Shown here piece by piece: positions 1 to 12,325 of a DNA stretch of 64,000 nt. This DNA is from Leptodactylus fallax (lineage: Eukaryota; Chordata; Amphibia; Anura; Leptodactylidae), in assembly GCA_947044405.1 (NCBI GenBank), contig CAMRHE010000321.1, positions 1,612,001 to 1,676,000 on the forward strand, in the 5' to 3' direction. The notes beneath the pieces are model-generated. The model did no database searches. It was not told the DNA's origin and saw only the letters and a list, made by a program, of their open reading frames with translations. The position numbers and the translations under genes are program-made. How positions within the stretch are numbered: the stretch's first letter is position 1; each line of letters starts with the position of its first letter.

Positions 1-293
1 GAGAAATTTGACAAAATAAATAGCTACAAAAATTAAAACAATTGCTTGGCAGTCAGCTATTTCTCCTGACTACCCCCTTCCCTACCAATCACTTGAACAC
101 TCATCCCAGCCAAGTATGCATGTGTTCTGAATTAGGACAAGCTTGGCAGTGGGTTATCTCAAAACAAAAGGATTGGGCATGTCGAACTCCAAGTGGCAAT
201 CTATCTGCCATTGGGGTACAGTCAGGAGGCCTCCACAGACATATTCCTAAATCATCAGATCTGACTGAGCACCCATTCTTCTACCAGTATATA

Positions 294-1943
294 CAGTCAT
301 ATGAAAAAGTTTGGGCACCCCTATTAATCTTAATCATTTTTAGTTCTAAATATTTGGGTGTTTGCAACAGCCATTTCAATTTGATATATCTAATAACTGA
401 TGGACACAGTAATATTTCAGGATTGAAATGAGGTTTATTGTACTAACAGAAAATGTGCAATATGCATTAAACCAAAATTTGACCGGTGCAAAAGTATGGG
501 CACCTCAACAGAAAAGTGACATTAATATTTAGTAGATTCTGCTTTTGCAAAAATAACAGCCTCTAGTCGCTTCCTGTAGCTTTTAATCAGTTCCTGGATC
601 CTGGATGAAGGTATTTTTGACCATTCCTCTTTACAAAACAATTCCAGTTCAGTTAAGTTTGATGGTCGCCGAGCATGGACAGCCCGCTTCAAATTATCCC
701 ACAGATGTTCAATGATATTCAGGTCTGGGGACTGGGATGGCCATTCCAGAACATTGTAATTGTTCCTCTGCATGAATGCCTGAGTAGATTTGGAGCTGTG
801 TTTTGGATCATTGTCTTGCTGAAATATCCATCCCCGGCGTAACTTCAAATTCGTCACTGATCCTTGTACATTATTCTCAAGAATCTGCTGATACTGAGTT
901 GAATCCATGCGACCCTCAACTTTAACAAGATTCCCGGTGCCGGCATTGGCCACACAGCCCCAAAGCATGATGGAACCTCCACCAAATTTTACAGTGGGTA
1001 GCAAGTGTTTTTCTTGGAATGCTGTGTTTTTTGGACGCCATGCATAACGCCTTTTTGTATGACCAAACAACTCAATCTTTGTTTCATCAGTTCACAGGAC
1101 CTTCTTCCAAAATGAAGCGGGCTTGTCCAAATGTGCTTTTGCATACCTCAGGCGACTCTGTTTGTGGCGTGCTTTCAGAAACGGCTTCTTTCGCATCACT
1201 CTCCCATACAGCTTCTCCTTGTGCAAAGTGTGCTGTATTGTTGACCGATGCACAGTGACACCATCTGCAGCAAGATGATGCTGCAGCTCTTTGGAGGTGG
1301 TCTGTGGATTGTCCTTGACTGTTCTCACCATTCTTCTTCTCTGCCTTTCTGATATTTTTCTTGGCCTGCCACTTCTGGGCTTAACAAGAACTGTCCCTGT
1401 GGTCTTCCATTTCCTTACTATGTTCCTCACAGTGGAAACTGACAGGTTAAATCTCTGAGACAACTTTTTGTATCCTTCCCCTGAACAACTATGTTGAACA
1501 ATCTTTGTTTTCAGATCATTTGAGAGTTGTTTTGGAGGAGCCCATGATGCCACTCTTCAGAGGAGATTCAAATAGGAGAACAACTTGCAATTGGCCACCT
1601 TAAATACCTTTTCTCATGATTGGATACACCTGGCTATGAAGTTCAAAGCTCAGTGAGGTTACAAAACCAATTTTGTGCTTCAGTAAGTCAGTAAAAAGTA
1701 GTTAGGAGTATTCAAATCAATAAAATGATAAGGGTACCCAAATTTTTGCACCGGTCAAATTTTGGTTTAATGCATATTGCACATTTTCTGTTAGTACAAT
1801 AAACCTCATTTCAATCCTAGAATATTACTGTGTCCATCAGTTATTAGATATATCAAATTGAAATGGCTGTTGCAAACACCCAAATATTTAGAACTAAAAA
1901 TGATTAAGATTAATAGAGGGGCCCAAACTTTTTCATATGACTG
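294..1943 (-). mobile_element. Tc1/mariner transposon, family A copy 1
   Basis: The 1.65-kb element is flanked by TA (292-293 and 1944-1945), the Tc1/mariner target duplication. Its termini are inverted repeats of about 210 bp (294-504 and about 1732-1943). Each holds an outer motif AAAGTTTGGGCACC and an inner variant AAAGTATGGGCACC, so it is of the IR/DR type. The transposase lies between them on the minus strand. A shorter copy of the same family is at 20233-21760. Confidence 0.93.
522..1553 (-). pseudogene. Tc1-like transposase with one premature stop
   Basis: This frame would encode a DDE transposase of about 343 residues, the normal Tc1 length. The N-terminal part (1553-1092) has paired helix-turn-helix segments, including a GRPRK AT-hook-like motif. 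The C-terminal part (1070-522) has the QQDNDPKH motif with the second catalytic Asp and NIIEHLWD with the final Glu. Both parts are in the same frame and are separated only by a TGA near 1092-1094. That stop replaces the Trp codon of the WTDET motif next to the first catalytic Asp; the family A copy at 20 kb has Trp there. The likely initiation codon reads GTG in both copies. One nonsense change is enough to make it non-functional as it stands. Confidence 0.9.
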
Positions 1944-3539
1944 TAAATCAAACAGATAAGAAATGCAGGACATGTTGGAACTGTTATGAGAATTCATTGT
2001 ATATCTTAACTAAATAAATAGATTATGCTACAATGAATCACAGAGCTTTACTTCTAGCTACTTACCTACGTGAATACGCTGTGTTCTCTATCAGTATAGG
2101 ATAGTTTGCAAGTAATTATTTTATGCTGCTTATAACAGATGTTTTACAAGAGATAAATGAGTCCCTGGGTTCTACAAATCCCATTGCTGTCAGGCTGTAT
2201 AGCAATGCGAGGCAAAATCTGCCTTAATTAATTAGTACAGAAAGACAATTTCATTTCTTGATGTTTCTAAGAGTGTGAAAAATACAGGTTTTAAGAAATA
2301 AATATCTACACTGATTTATAGTATACATTTTCTTACAGGGATAATGAATACCAAGAGTACAGATTTAGAGCAAATTTATTTGACTATTTTCGTGCCTATA
2401 TCCATTAAGTCAGTGTAAAAAAAAAAATGTATAATTCAGTTGCTATTATATCACATTGGGCACTTTATAACCCAAGCAAAGCAAATACAATATATAGGGC
2501 TCATTCATCAAGTTTAATGACCATCATGTAGTCCAAGCAGAGGTCACAATTAATGCCTGTACAGGCATCATAGACACCTGTAAAAGCATTTCTACGCATG
2601 CAAAAGTTTCATACATATTAATGTGTATGAGACTTTTCTCAAAAGATTAAACCTCCCCCCCCCCCCGCATCCCTTTGCCAATATCCACCGTACTATTACA
2701 ACAGATCTTGGCTTCTGGCTCCTCCATGCTTATGTGTTTAGCCTCAACAGTCATTCTGCAATAGACCGCAACATCCGCAACAGTCATTCTTCAGTCTATG
2801 GGACAAGTAATCTAATGATCATTGATTCAAGCTAAAATAAAAAGTTTTAAAATTATTATAATAATATAAAAATTGTACACTGAATAAAAAGTGATCAAAA
2901 TATCAGACAATCCCCAAAATAATATGAATAAAATTCACATCTCTTGCTGCAAAAAAAGACACCTTACACTGTTCCATAGACAGAAACATAAAAAAAGTTA
3001 CAGTTGTTAAAAATTTTAGCAGCTAAAAGATAAAACCTGGAGCTGGCCCTTTTTATAAAGGTATCAATACATGACAAAAACTAAACAAATTTGGTATCTA
3101 TCTTGTATAGTGCTATCTATGCTGATCAATGACAGCACTATACAAGGCCCAAATAATGGCACCATATATGACCATTACCATTTCCACTACATAGTAGCTT
3201 AATAATACCGCCATACTGTTACCGAACAAAAACCACTACCACAGAGACCAATATTATTGCCAGACTGTGGCCATATAGTAGGAGTTACCAGTTCTACACA
3301 GGCACTCTGCCAGCTATATAAGTAAATACAATACGATTAGATCCAATGATTCATGGGTGATGTCTTCTTGGACTGGAGTTAATCACTTTTTGTAAGGGTC
3401 TTGCCAACCGTAGCAATACCCTGACACTACTGCAGGGGTCTGGGAGGAAGGACAGAGACAAGTGAGCCCTAATCTCACCCCAGCCACTGTCCCTTCCTAT
3501 TGCCACAGTTACCCTAAACGGTAAAAGGACAACTAGAAG

Positions 3540-4015
3540 ACAAGCCCTACACTAGGTAAGTGACACAAAGAACAGGACAAGACAAAACAAACGACAAAAG
3601 AGAGGTCAAGAAGCCAAGGGGTCAGTAACAAACGAGCAATGCAGTACAAAGTCAAAATCCAAGAGAATGGTCAAAAGGCAAGCCAAAGGGTCAGAGAGTC
3701 AGGTAACAAAGTAGTAAGGAATATCACAAGGAGAGCAGGCAAAGACAGCGCAATAACCGGCTGACAACCTGTTTATAGAAAGTCTGGGACCAGCCCCCAG
3801 ACCTGATAGGTACACAGGCTGTCAATCACACAGGCCAGGAAGAGATTAACTCTATACCGTCCAGAGAGAAATGTTCAGAACACGGGTGGGGCCGGAAATC
3901 CATTACACTGATTAGGACCATGTTCAGACTGAGCAGCAAGAAACTTACACAAAGAACCAAACTGAACACGCCTCCTTCGCCACAGCGTGCGAGCGGAGGG
4001 CGGCGCCGAGACCCG
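3540..4015 (-). repeat. Long interspersed repeat, possibly LTR-derived, copy 1
   Basis: This stretch is rich in short CAAAG/CAAGG-type words and contains a segment reading rightwards through a GTCAATCACACAGGC motif and a CTGAGCAGCAAGAA motif. The region at about 9090-9555 shows the same landmarks in reverse complement (GCCTGTGTGATTGAC, TTCTTGATGCTCAG), so the two are copies in opposite orientation about 5 kb apart. The style resembles LTRs of frog Gypsy-type elements, but that assignment is from memory. No internal coding region was found. Confidence 0.45.
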
Positions 4016-4084
4016 AAATGGCAGAGATGTTACACTTTTCCAGTTCCTTACCACCTGGCTCAGACTGCGATGAGGAACTCTTTT

Positions 4085-4306
4085 AGACTAAAGCCCCACG
4101 TTGCGGAAACACAGCTTTTTTTGTTGCAGATTTTGCTGTGTTTTTTGAGCCAAAGCCAGGAGTGGATTGAGCTGAAGGTAGAAGTATAAGAACTTCCTAT
4201 ATATTCCCCATTCCTTTTGTAGCCATTCTTGACTTTGGCTCAAAAAAAGTAGCAAAATCTGCAACAAAAAAAGCTGCGTTTCCACAACGTGGGGCCTTAG
4301 CCTTAA
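4085..4306. repeat. Fold-back MITE, 'CCCCACGTTG' family
   Basis: The two ends are inverted repeats: left AAGCCCCACGTTGCGGAAAC, right its near reverse complement ending in CAACGTGGGGCCTTAG. An internal palindrome with Ttt-rich arms (GTTGCAGATTTTGCTGTG and its mirror) makes the whole stretch a hairpin of about 220 bp. No coding capacity. Related copies occur at 11161-11512, 16062-17680 (interrupted), 18485-20130 (interrupted), 28440-28737 and 60520-60783. Confidence 0.75.
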
Positions 4307-4597
4307 ACATGACTTGTGTCTGCAGTGTTTCTTTTCCAGCACCTTTCCTTCCTTTTTCCTAACATACATAAATCTGCGCTCCTCCTGATGCCCCCAATTT
4401 TGTATGTGTTGCTGCCCCGTTTGCCTCTATTACTATACCCACTGTAAGAGATCCTAACTTTATCTATCCAACAAAAAATTATGACAATGCCCCTGAAAAC
4501 ATTAGTGTCAGATATATAGTGCCCTTTCAATAATAATGCCAAACAAATGTTGCCCCACATTGAGCCCCAAATGGTAATACTGCCCTTTGCACAGTAA

Positions 4598-4889
4598 GGC
4601 CTCCTGCACACGACCGTAGTGGTTTTTACAAATACTGATCCGTAATCCGTACATGTCCGCATGTCATCTGTAATCATGGATCGGCAAAAAGACTTGTATG
4701 ATTCTCTACAGTGGTCTGTTCCACAAATGCAGCCAAAAACAGGACATACTTCATAATTTGCGGTCCTTGAATATGGCAAGGACACACGGCCGTAAAAAAT
4801 GTGCTTGTATATCTGGGCCCATACAAATGAATGGGTCCATACTTTTATCCGCAATTGCGGATAAAAACTATGGTCGTGTGCAGAAGGCC
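4598..4889. mobile_element. Fold-back MITE with TAA target duplication
   Basis: The terminal inverted repeats are GGCCTCCTGCACACGACC on the left and, read in reverse complement, GGCCTTCTGCACACGACC on the right. The flanks are TAA on both sides (4595-4597 and 4890-4892). A 3-bp TWA duplication with termini starting GGC fits a PIF/Harbinger-type MITE; the superfamily is inferred. Length 292 bp, non-coding. A longer relative with a CAGACGACCGTGGG terminus is at 29215-29690. Confidence 0.7.
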
Positions 4890-4958
4890 TAATAATACCC
4901 CTTATGTACACAGTACAGAGTAAACATGTTCAAGTTTGATCCCTATACACAGTAAATA

Positions 4959-6542
4959 CAGTGGGGAAAAAAAGTATTTAGTCAGCCACCAAAAGTTCTC
5001 CCACTTAAAAAGGCCTGTAATTGTCATCATAGGTAGACCTCAACTATGAGAGACAAAATGAGAAAACAAATCCAGAAAATCACATTGTCTGATTTTTTAA
5101 AGAGTTTATTTGCAAATTATGGTTGAAAATAAGTATTTGGTCAATAACAAAAGTTCATCTCAATACTTTGTTATATATCCTTTGTTGGCAATGACAGAGG
5201 TCAAACGTTTTCTGTAAGTCTTCACAAGGTTGGCACACACTGTTGCTGGTATGTTGGCCCATTCCTCCATGCAGATCTTTTCTAGAGCAGTGATGTTTTG
5301 GGGCTGTCGCTGGGCAACATGGACTTTCAACTCCCTCCAAAGGTTTTCTATGGGGTTAAGATCTGGAGACTGGCTAGGCCACTCCAGGACCTTGAAATGC
5401 TTCTTAGGAAGCCACTCCTTCATTGCCCTGGTGGTGTGCTTGGGATCACTGTCATGCTGAAAGACCCAGCCACATTTCATCTTCATTGCCCTTGCTGATG
5501 GAAGGAGGTTTGCACTCAAAATCTCACGATACATGGCCCTATTCATTCTTTCATGTACACGGATCAGTCGTCCTGGTCCCTTTGCAGCGAAACAGCCACA
5601 AAGCAGGATGTTGCCACCCCCATGCTTCACAGTAGGTATGGTGTTCTTTGGATGCAACTCAGCATTCACTCTCCTCCAAACACGACGAGTTGTGTTTCTA
5701 CCAAACAGTTCTACTTTGGTTTCAACTGACCACATGACATTGTCCCAATAATCTTCTGGAACATCCAAATGCTCTCTAGCAAACTTCAGACGGGCCCGGA
5801 TATGTACTGGCTTAAGCAGGGGGACACGTCTGTCACTGCAGGATCCCTGCAGAGTCCCTGGCGGGATAGTGTGTTACTGATGGTAGCGTTTGTTGCGTTA
5901 GTCCAAGCTTTCTGCAGGTCATTCACAAGGTCCCCCCGTGTGGTTCTGGGATTTTTGCCCACCGTTCTTGTGATCATTTTGACCCCACTGGGTGAGATCT
6001 TGCATGGAGCCTCTGATCGAGGGAGATTATCCATGGTATTGGATGTCTTCCATTTTCTAATTATTGCTCCTACAGTTGATTTCTTCACACCAAGTTGCTT
6101 GCCTATTGCAGATTCAGTCTTCAGAGCCTGGTGCAGGTCTACAATTTTGTTTCTGGTGTCCTTCCACAGCTCTTTGGGCTTCACCATAGTGGAGTTTGGA
6201 GTGTGACTGTTTGAGGTTGTGGACAGGTGTCTTTTATACTGATAACAATGTCAAACAGGTGCCATTACTACAGGTAATGAGTGAAGGACAGAGGAGCCTC
6301 TTAAAGAAGAAGTTACAGGTCTGTGAGAGCCAGAAATCTTGCTTGTTTGTAGGTGACCAAATACTTATTTTCCACCATAATTTACAAATAAATTCTTAAA
6401 AAATCCGACAATGTGATTTGTTTTCACATTTTGTCTCTTATAGTTGAGGTCTACCTATGATGTCAATTACAGGCCGGCCTCATCTTTTTAAGTGGGAGAA
6501 CTTGCACAATTGGTGGCTGACTAAATACTTTTTTCCCCACTG
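4959..6542 (-). mobile_element. Tc1/mariner transposon, family B copy 1
   Basis: This 1.58-kb element is flanked by TA (4957-4958 and 6543-6544). It begins CAGTGGGGAAAAAAAGTATT, and its right end is the inverted version ending AATACTTTTTTCCCCACTG. The terminal repeats are about 200 bp and surround a minus-strand transposase. A second copy sits in LAMA4 intron 11 (55161-56761). Confidence 0.93.
5160..6187 (-). pseudogene. Broken Tc1-like transposase, first catalytic Asp lost
   Basis: The N-terminal half (6187-5786) shows the helix-turn-helix region of Tc1 transposases ([20 protein letters not shown]). The C-terminal half (5768-5160) carries QHDSDPKHT with the second Asp, and [11 protein letters not shown] with the Glu. 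The halves are in different frames, so at least one indel lies near 5780-5850. The WSDET motif of the first catalytic Asp reads WSVET here (codon GTT), while the family copy at 55 kb has GAT. The encoded enzyme could not be active. Confidence 0.9.
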
Positions 6543-7577
6543 TATGTCCCTTAGAAAGCACTATTTTCCCTTTTGTAACCCCTAGGAAGCAATAATTCTA
6601 CATTTGTGCCCTATAGAAAATAATAACGCTGCTATTCTGCTAAACAACATCTTTGCACCCCCATACAATAAAAATTCTCAACTTTCTGTCCCCTAATAAG
6701 TAATAGTGCCCCATTTTTCCATAAATATTATTAATCTTAGTCAGATCCCACAGCAGGCATAGACACTGAGGCCTCTTCTGCTGGGGCAAGACAGCAATTC
6801 AATGCAGGTATCGCAAAGCAGTGACCTCATACAGTCTGTATTGGGATGCTACCATCCTGTTAACGATCCTGTAAAGCAGCTTATATCCTATGATACACAG
6901 AATGACCATATATGCCAACTGTATCGACATCCTGAAGACAAAGATACAGGCACATGTTTTATGTTTATTGTGCAAGCTAAAAAGGTTTCCGCATTTGTGA
7001 TTAAGATTAGTTTTACTGCACCTGGGCGCCAAACTCAGCATACTCAGACTTCACAGCTCCTAAAGTATTGCTATATTGCCAGGTACTGTTTTTTGCTCAT
7101 TGGGGGTCCATCCTTTGGGACCTCCAGTGATCCTGAGAATGAAAGGGCCACAGTGCTGATTTACGATATGTTCACATTGGTGCTTTTGTGACCAGAACAA
7201 TGGGCACACACAACTTTTAAAACAGTGGACACCAATGGTGCGCAGTGGACCCCATTGATTATAATGTGGTCCGTCAGTGTCCGTTCTTTTAAACTGAAAC
7301 CGCCAGATGAAAAAGTTGGGCAAACGGAGAACCCAAGTGAACCCAGCCTTAGCTGGTTTATCCTGTTTCCCCTTAACTGTTTTTCAAGTCAATTGGCCAT
7401 GATAAAGTCCCCAGGAGAGTAAAATAGTGCTGTGGCTACTTGATTCTCAAGACTGATGGGGGATACAGAGGCCTGACCCACATAATTATAAACTTTTGGC
7501 ATAAGATGGTGATCATCCTGTACTGAGAATTATTGAGGTATAAGATGGTAACAACACTGTATTGAAAAATATACGAT

Positions 7578-7766
7578 TTAAAGGAGTTGTCCAGTTTCAG
7601 CAAATAAATGTTATTGTTTGTATAATGAAAAGTTGTACAATTTTCCAATATACTTTCTGTATCAATTCCTCACTGTTTTCTAGATCTCTGCTTACCGTCA
7701 TTCTTTGTTTACTTCTAGTGGATAAAATATAATGGACAGTCCATGCTGAAACTGGACAACCCTTTA
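7578..7766. mobile_element. Short MITE bounded by TTAA
   Basis: The 189-bp unit has inverted ends TTAAAGGAGTTGTCCAGTTT and AACTGGACAACCCTTTAA. TTAA lies at both boundaries, which fits a PiggyBac-type target site, although TTAA could also be the end of the repeat itself. Related unit at 28135-28439; single ends resembling it occur near 32458, 39340, 52425 and 61145. Confidence 0.6.
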
Positions 7767-7789
7767 ACACTTTTTTAACACTGTGTTCT

Positions 7790-7793
7790 TATA

Positions 7794-7832
<39 letters not shown>
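7790..7832. repeat. AT dinucleotide microsatellite
   Basis: An almost pure run of TA dinucleotides, followed by a mixed AT tract. Confidence 0.9.
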
Positions 7833-7836
<4 letters not shown>

Positions 7837-7974
7837 CTGTATATATTATTAACACTTTAGCACAACTAAATATTTATCCTTTAAGAAGCACTCTAGCAAA
7901 GCACTTTACCCTCCCACCTGACTGTATATCACAGGTTTCTTTCCTGTATATGACACTTATCTCCCTGTAGTCCA

Positions 7975-8175
7975 GCTTCACGGTAGCTCAGTGCTTAGCA
8001 CTAGGTTTGAATCTGACCAAGGGCAACATCTGCATGGAATTTGTATGTTCTCCCCATGCTTGTGTGGGTTTTCTCCCATATACCAAAAATATACTGAAAG
8101 GTATATAGGAACAATTGGCTGCCCATACAAACAACTGACCCTTGTTGGTGTTGGGGATGAGTGCCTATATGGCAG
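7975..8175 (+). mobile_element. tRNA-derived SINE, V-SINE-like
   Basis: A pol III A-box-like GTAGCTCAGTGCTTAGCAC is followed by a B-box-like GGTTTGAATC, then the conserved SINE body CATGGAATTTGTATGTTCTC and a GTGTGGGTTTTCTCCC motif. Partial copies of the same family occur at 15739-15831 and 17734-17900. The V-SINE name is from memory of this conserved central segment. Confidence 0.65.
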
Positions 8176-9089
8176 AATAACAGAAAGAAAATAACTTATT
8201 GCCAACACCAGGTTGTGATGGGTTCTCTGACTCCAGGTGATGAGCCAGGGCACCTATCTTATAAAGCTCAGTAGCAGATAAATCTTAGCAGAGCAAAAGG
8301 CAGAAGACCATGTGGTCCTCACATGGCCGTTTTTTTGTGTGTTCCCTGCCCTTGCCCAGAGTGATGTCACAGGGGAGGGACATTACACCTACCAGCTTGG
8401 AGCCCCTGAACTAGAAAATGGTTCTGGTTCCTTACCAGGCGACCGGATTGTCTGGCAAGTGGAAGGGGGGAACTCGGGGTGAGATCCTCTTCGTATACAT
8501 ACCAAGCATGGCACCTCAATTCCCTTTGGGTAGGGAGTTGAACGTCTGGACCTGTCTCGGGCTCACAAGGGCGCCATGATTGGACTGACCGCACATGCCT
8601 TTCTCTTGGGCACCTACAGAATTTATTGGGGTACTTGTGGGGTGTCCCCCTTAGGAGATATGGGCATAAAACTATTATCTCTCTGATGTATAAATGGTGC
8701 TGAGTTGTCTGGCTTTGCTTTGGCTCACCAGGGAGAGGTAGGATATTTGAAAAGGAGTATTAATTACCCAGGGTAATACAACATAGGGATGGTAATTAAC
8801 CCACAACAGGGATAACCCACAACAGTAATTGAGCTTAGGGAGAAGTTTGAACAAGTGATCCACGGGGGGGGGGGGGGGAATAAGGGGTCAGCTAGATACA
8901 TAATTGTATAGAAATACATATAAAGGAGTCCCCTTTTCATTATAGCCCCCAACTCCCCTACTCCACAATGATCCCTGCGTTTTGAGTCTCCATGATAAAA
9001 GTGCATTACAAATGTTTATCATTGTCATTCTCCTCAGCTCCTGATCGGACACCATCTTTAACGTCTCTGTCTGTTCGGGTCTCTGCATC

Positions 9090-9555
9090 ACCCTCCACTC
9101 GCATGCTGCGGCGCAGGAGGCATATTCAGTTTGATTCCTTGCTTAAGGTTCTTGATGCTCAGTCTGAACACTGTCCTATGTAATTGAATTTCAGCCACAC
9201 CCGTCTCCTGCACCTTGTTTCTTCTGACCCTCAAATAGTTAATCTTAGCCTTGCCTGTGTGATTGACAGCCTGTCTACCAATCAAGTCTGGGGCAGGACT
9301 TGCTATAAACAGGTCATCAGCCCTCACTTGGGTGCTGGCTATTGAGAGTCTGTTTTGTGACTTTGTCCCTGCTAGCTCCTTTTCTGCTATTACCTGTATT
9401 CTTATTCCTGACCTCTGGCTTTGACTTTGACTATTCTCTTGGATTTTGATTCTACTGCATTGCTCAACTGTTACTGACCCCTTGGCTTGCTGACCTCCCT
9501 TTCTTGTTGTTTGTCCTGTCTGTGTTCTGTGTTGCCGACCAGTTGCTGGCTGTCG
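9090..9555 (+). repeat. Long interspersed repeat, possibly LTR-derived, copy 2
   Basis: Inverted counterpart of 3540-4015. It shares TTCTTGATGCTCAGTCTGAA, the GCCTGTGTGATTGACAGCCT motif, a CTATAAACAGGT box and a long pyrimidine-rich TTGACT/CTTGGCTT run. No coding region was recognised. Confidence 0.45.
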
Positions 9556-11160
9556 CCTAGGATAGATCAGTCAAGTTAGCCAGGGACAGTGGGGGGGGGT
9601 GGTTCAGCTTTAGGGCACACTGTCTTGTTGTGCCCCTCCCCCCAGCAGCACTGGGGAATTGCTCAACTGGCAATTCCCTTACACCATCCTTATCTTCATA
9701 TTTCTTTGCCCTGCTATCATTCCCATGGTGCTTCAGCACAGTATCTCATGGGTAGCTAGAGACTGTGCTATATCTACCTGCCATTAGGCAATGTAATACT
9801 TCTCTCTGTATTCTCCTAAATAATCTAAGAGACTATACATATACGGTTCGGGAGGCTCAGATGATTTCATTCATCATAGCTGTGTGACATGAACTGTATC
9901 ATCATCAGTAGTGGACAGCCTAGGTGAAACAGTCCATCATATTGGAAGTCAGGAATCTGTGCTTTAACCCTTGTATATTTTTTTTGGCCAGTGTAAGAAT
10001 CACATGGCCTAGCAGAAGAGAAAGATCAGGTACAGAGTATTAAGAAAATAAAGTAATCCTGGATGAATGGTATACAGTATATTAGGGGTATAATGAACAT
10101 AATGACTGAAAAAAAAAATCACTGGAGTGATCCTTTAAACTAGACATTAGGTTTTGCTAAAATGCACAAAACAGAGACCAAAAATATGGCACACAGCTAT
10201 TGCTTTCTGCAGATCATTGTGTTTAACTTGTCCTTAGACAATATTATATAGTCACATAGGTATATCAGGCTTTACAATGTAAGGAGAAAGTTTTTAAATA
10301 TTAAAACCAAAATAGACAAAAATTATATGAATTATGGCTGAAATGTATGTACTGTATACCTATGTTCAGTAGCGTTAGGGTGGTAGTTTTACATCTGGGA
10401 AATCTACTGTAGCCATTTACAATATTTTCTGTTTCACTGGTTTGAAAAGTAAGAAACGCCAACACCCTCTTAAAATCCTTCTAGTGTCCGATTCCAGAGA
10501 TATTTTGTAACTGTCTTTGAACTCACGCACGTGATCTCTTACAATAATATTTTCAGATAGAAGACATTCCGACACAGTACTACAAAGTATAAACAGAAAC
10601 AATTTGATGAAAAGGTTGTGTCTTTTGCTTAGCTTAGCCAGATATTCACTTTTTATTATATTGTTGTCCCTGTATTTTATACTATTGTCGATGGCTGTGG
10701 ACAACACTTACAGTAACTGTTTGGGCAATGTAGGGCCACTGGGAAACCAGTCGTGACTGAAAAAAAAGGTTTTTAAATAGGTCAGAGTAAATCACTTTAT
10801 TGTTACAAACATAACAAAAAAAGATATCTCAGTGAGTCAAGCTACAATAAGAGTACTTGCACATTTAAGAATCTTGTAGATATTTCATGGTTTGGAAAAC
10901 CAGACAAACTGTACCTGAAACTATTGGCTATGTCATAACTTATTACTAATAAGCTATGTCATTAATGTGTTCAGTAGACATAATTAAAAAACCAAACTAT
11001 TGTTTTATGCATAGTTACTATTACATACATTAAAATAGGCCTTGTTTCGTTCACAGGAAAGCACCCTATAACACACACATTTGGTATGCTAGTTCTCCTT
11101 GACGTACATAGAACCACTCATGCTTGGTGGCTTATATCTGGCATTAGCACACACTGAGTA

Positions 11161-11512
11161 AGGCTAAGGCTCCACGTAGTGAAACGCAGCAAAAAAAATG
11201 CAGTGGAAACGCATTACTTTTTTTTTCCCACAGAGTTTTTCATTGTATTTTTGCAGTTTTCCTCTGCAAACATTCTGCCCCTATTATACCTATATGGAAA
11301 ACGCCAGCGTTTCACATGCTGCGATTTTCAAAAACACGTTTTTGAAAATGCAGCTTTTCCGTTGCAGATTGCAGATTTTTTTTTCTGCAATGTGTGGATG
11401 GGATTAGCCAGAATCCTATCCACTTTGCAGGTACTGTAAAACTGAACATTTTTTACCATGGCGTTACCACCGCAGCCAAAATGCTGTAGTTTTGCAACGT
11501 GGGGCCCAAGCC
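11161..11512. repeat. Fold-back MITE, 'CCCCACGTTG' family
   Basis: It starts AGGCTAAGGCTCCACGTAGT and ends GCAACGTGGGGCCCAAGCCT, near inverted repeats. Internal landmarks shared with other copies are CCACAGAGTTTTTCATTG, AATGTGTGGATGGGATTAGC and GTACTGTAAAACTGAA. Non-coding. Confidence 0.7.
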
Positions 11513-11908
11513 TCAGGCAGTTTTAGAGATGTTATTTGCGAGCATTACTGTCTAACAACCAGTTACAAACACTGGGAAAAGGACTATCCATTTGAATTCC
11601 CCTTATAGAATAGTCTTTTACAGTTGGAACATTAACAGTTAAACCTAACATCTATGCCAGCTTTTAAATAACACTACTACTATCCAAATGAATAAATAAG
11701 GAAATAATTCTTCCTTGTATATTTTTAGTCTTTTTGTAAAAGCTTCTAATAGCTGGCCAGGGAGAGCCTTCAGGAAGTCAGAAGACATCTGGTCCAAAAG
11801 CTCCACCCAGCTGACAAAGGAATGATGTTATCCATCAGTATCTAAATTCCTTGTGTACTTGACCTAACATGACTGCTGTGTATATGTCTTTATTCTTAAT
11901 ACTAGTTA

Positions 11909-12325
11909 TGCTTCGTTCACACCTGCGCTTGCTGTCCGTCCGTTGCCAATCCAGTGAAAATCTCGGCAAACTGGACTGGCATCGGATACAGACCGGTCAG
12001 CGGCGCATTGGTTAAAAACCCATTCATTTGAATGGGTTTTTAAAGCAATGCGCGGATGTGCGCTACACCCTCTGCGCTGCGAATCCTTTTTTTTTTCGTC
12101 GGACACGAAGTCCTGCGTGTCCGACTTTGTTTCTGACGAAAAAAAAGGATTCGCAGCGCAGAGGGTGTAAGCGCACACCCGCGCATTGCTTTAAAAACCC
12201 ATTCAAATGAATGGGTTTTTAACCAATGCGCCGCTGACCGGTCTGTATCCGATGCCAATCCAGTTCGCCGAGATTTTCACTGGATTGGCAACGGACGGAC
12301 AGCAAGCGCAGGTGTGAACGAAGCA
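11909..12325. mobile_element. Near-perfect 417-bp palindromic MITE with TTA duplication
   Basis: The left arm starts TGCTTCGTTCACACCTGCGC; the right arm is its inverse, ending GCGCAGGTGTGAACGAAGCA. Both flanks are TTA (11906-11908 and 12326-12328). The arms stay complementary almost to the centre near 12115. They include AACCCATTCATTTGAATGGG, which is itself palindromic. A 3-bp TTA duplication fits a PIF/Harbinger-type MITE. No ORF of its own. Confidence 0.8.

Noticed and set aside
5230..6206. Plus-strand ORFs across the Tc1 elements
   Set aside because: They are shadows of the minus-strand transposases.
7975..8060. tRNA genes at the SINE heads
   Set aside because: The A- and B-box-like motifs are followed by a shared SINE body and occur in several diverged copies.
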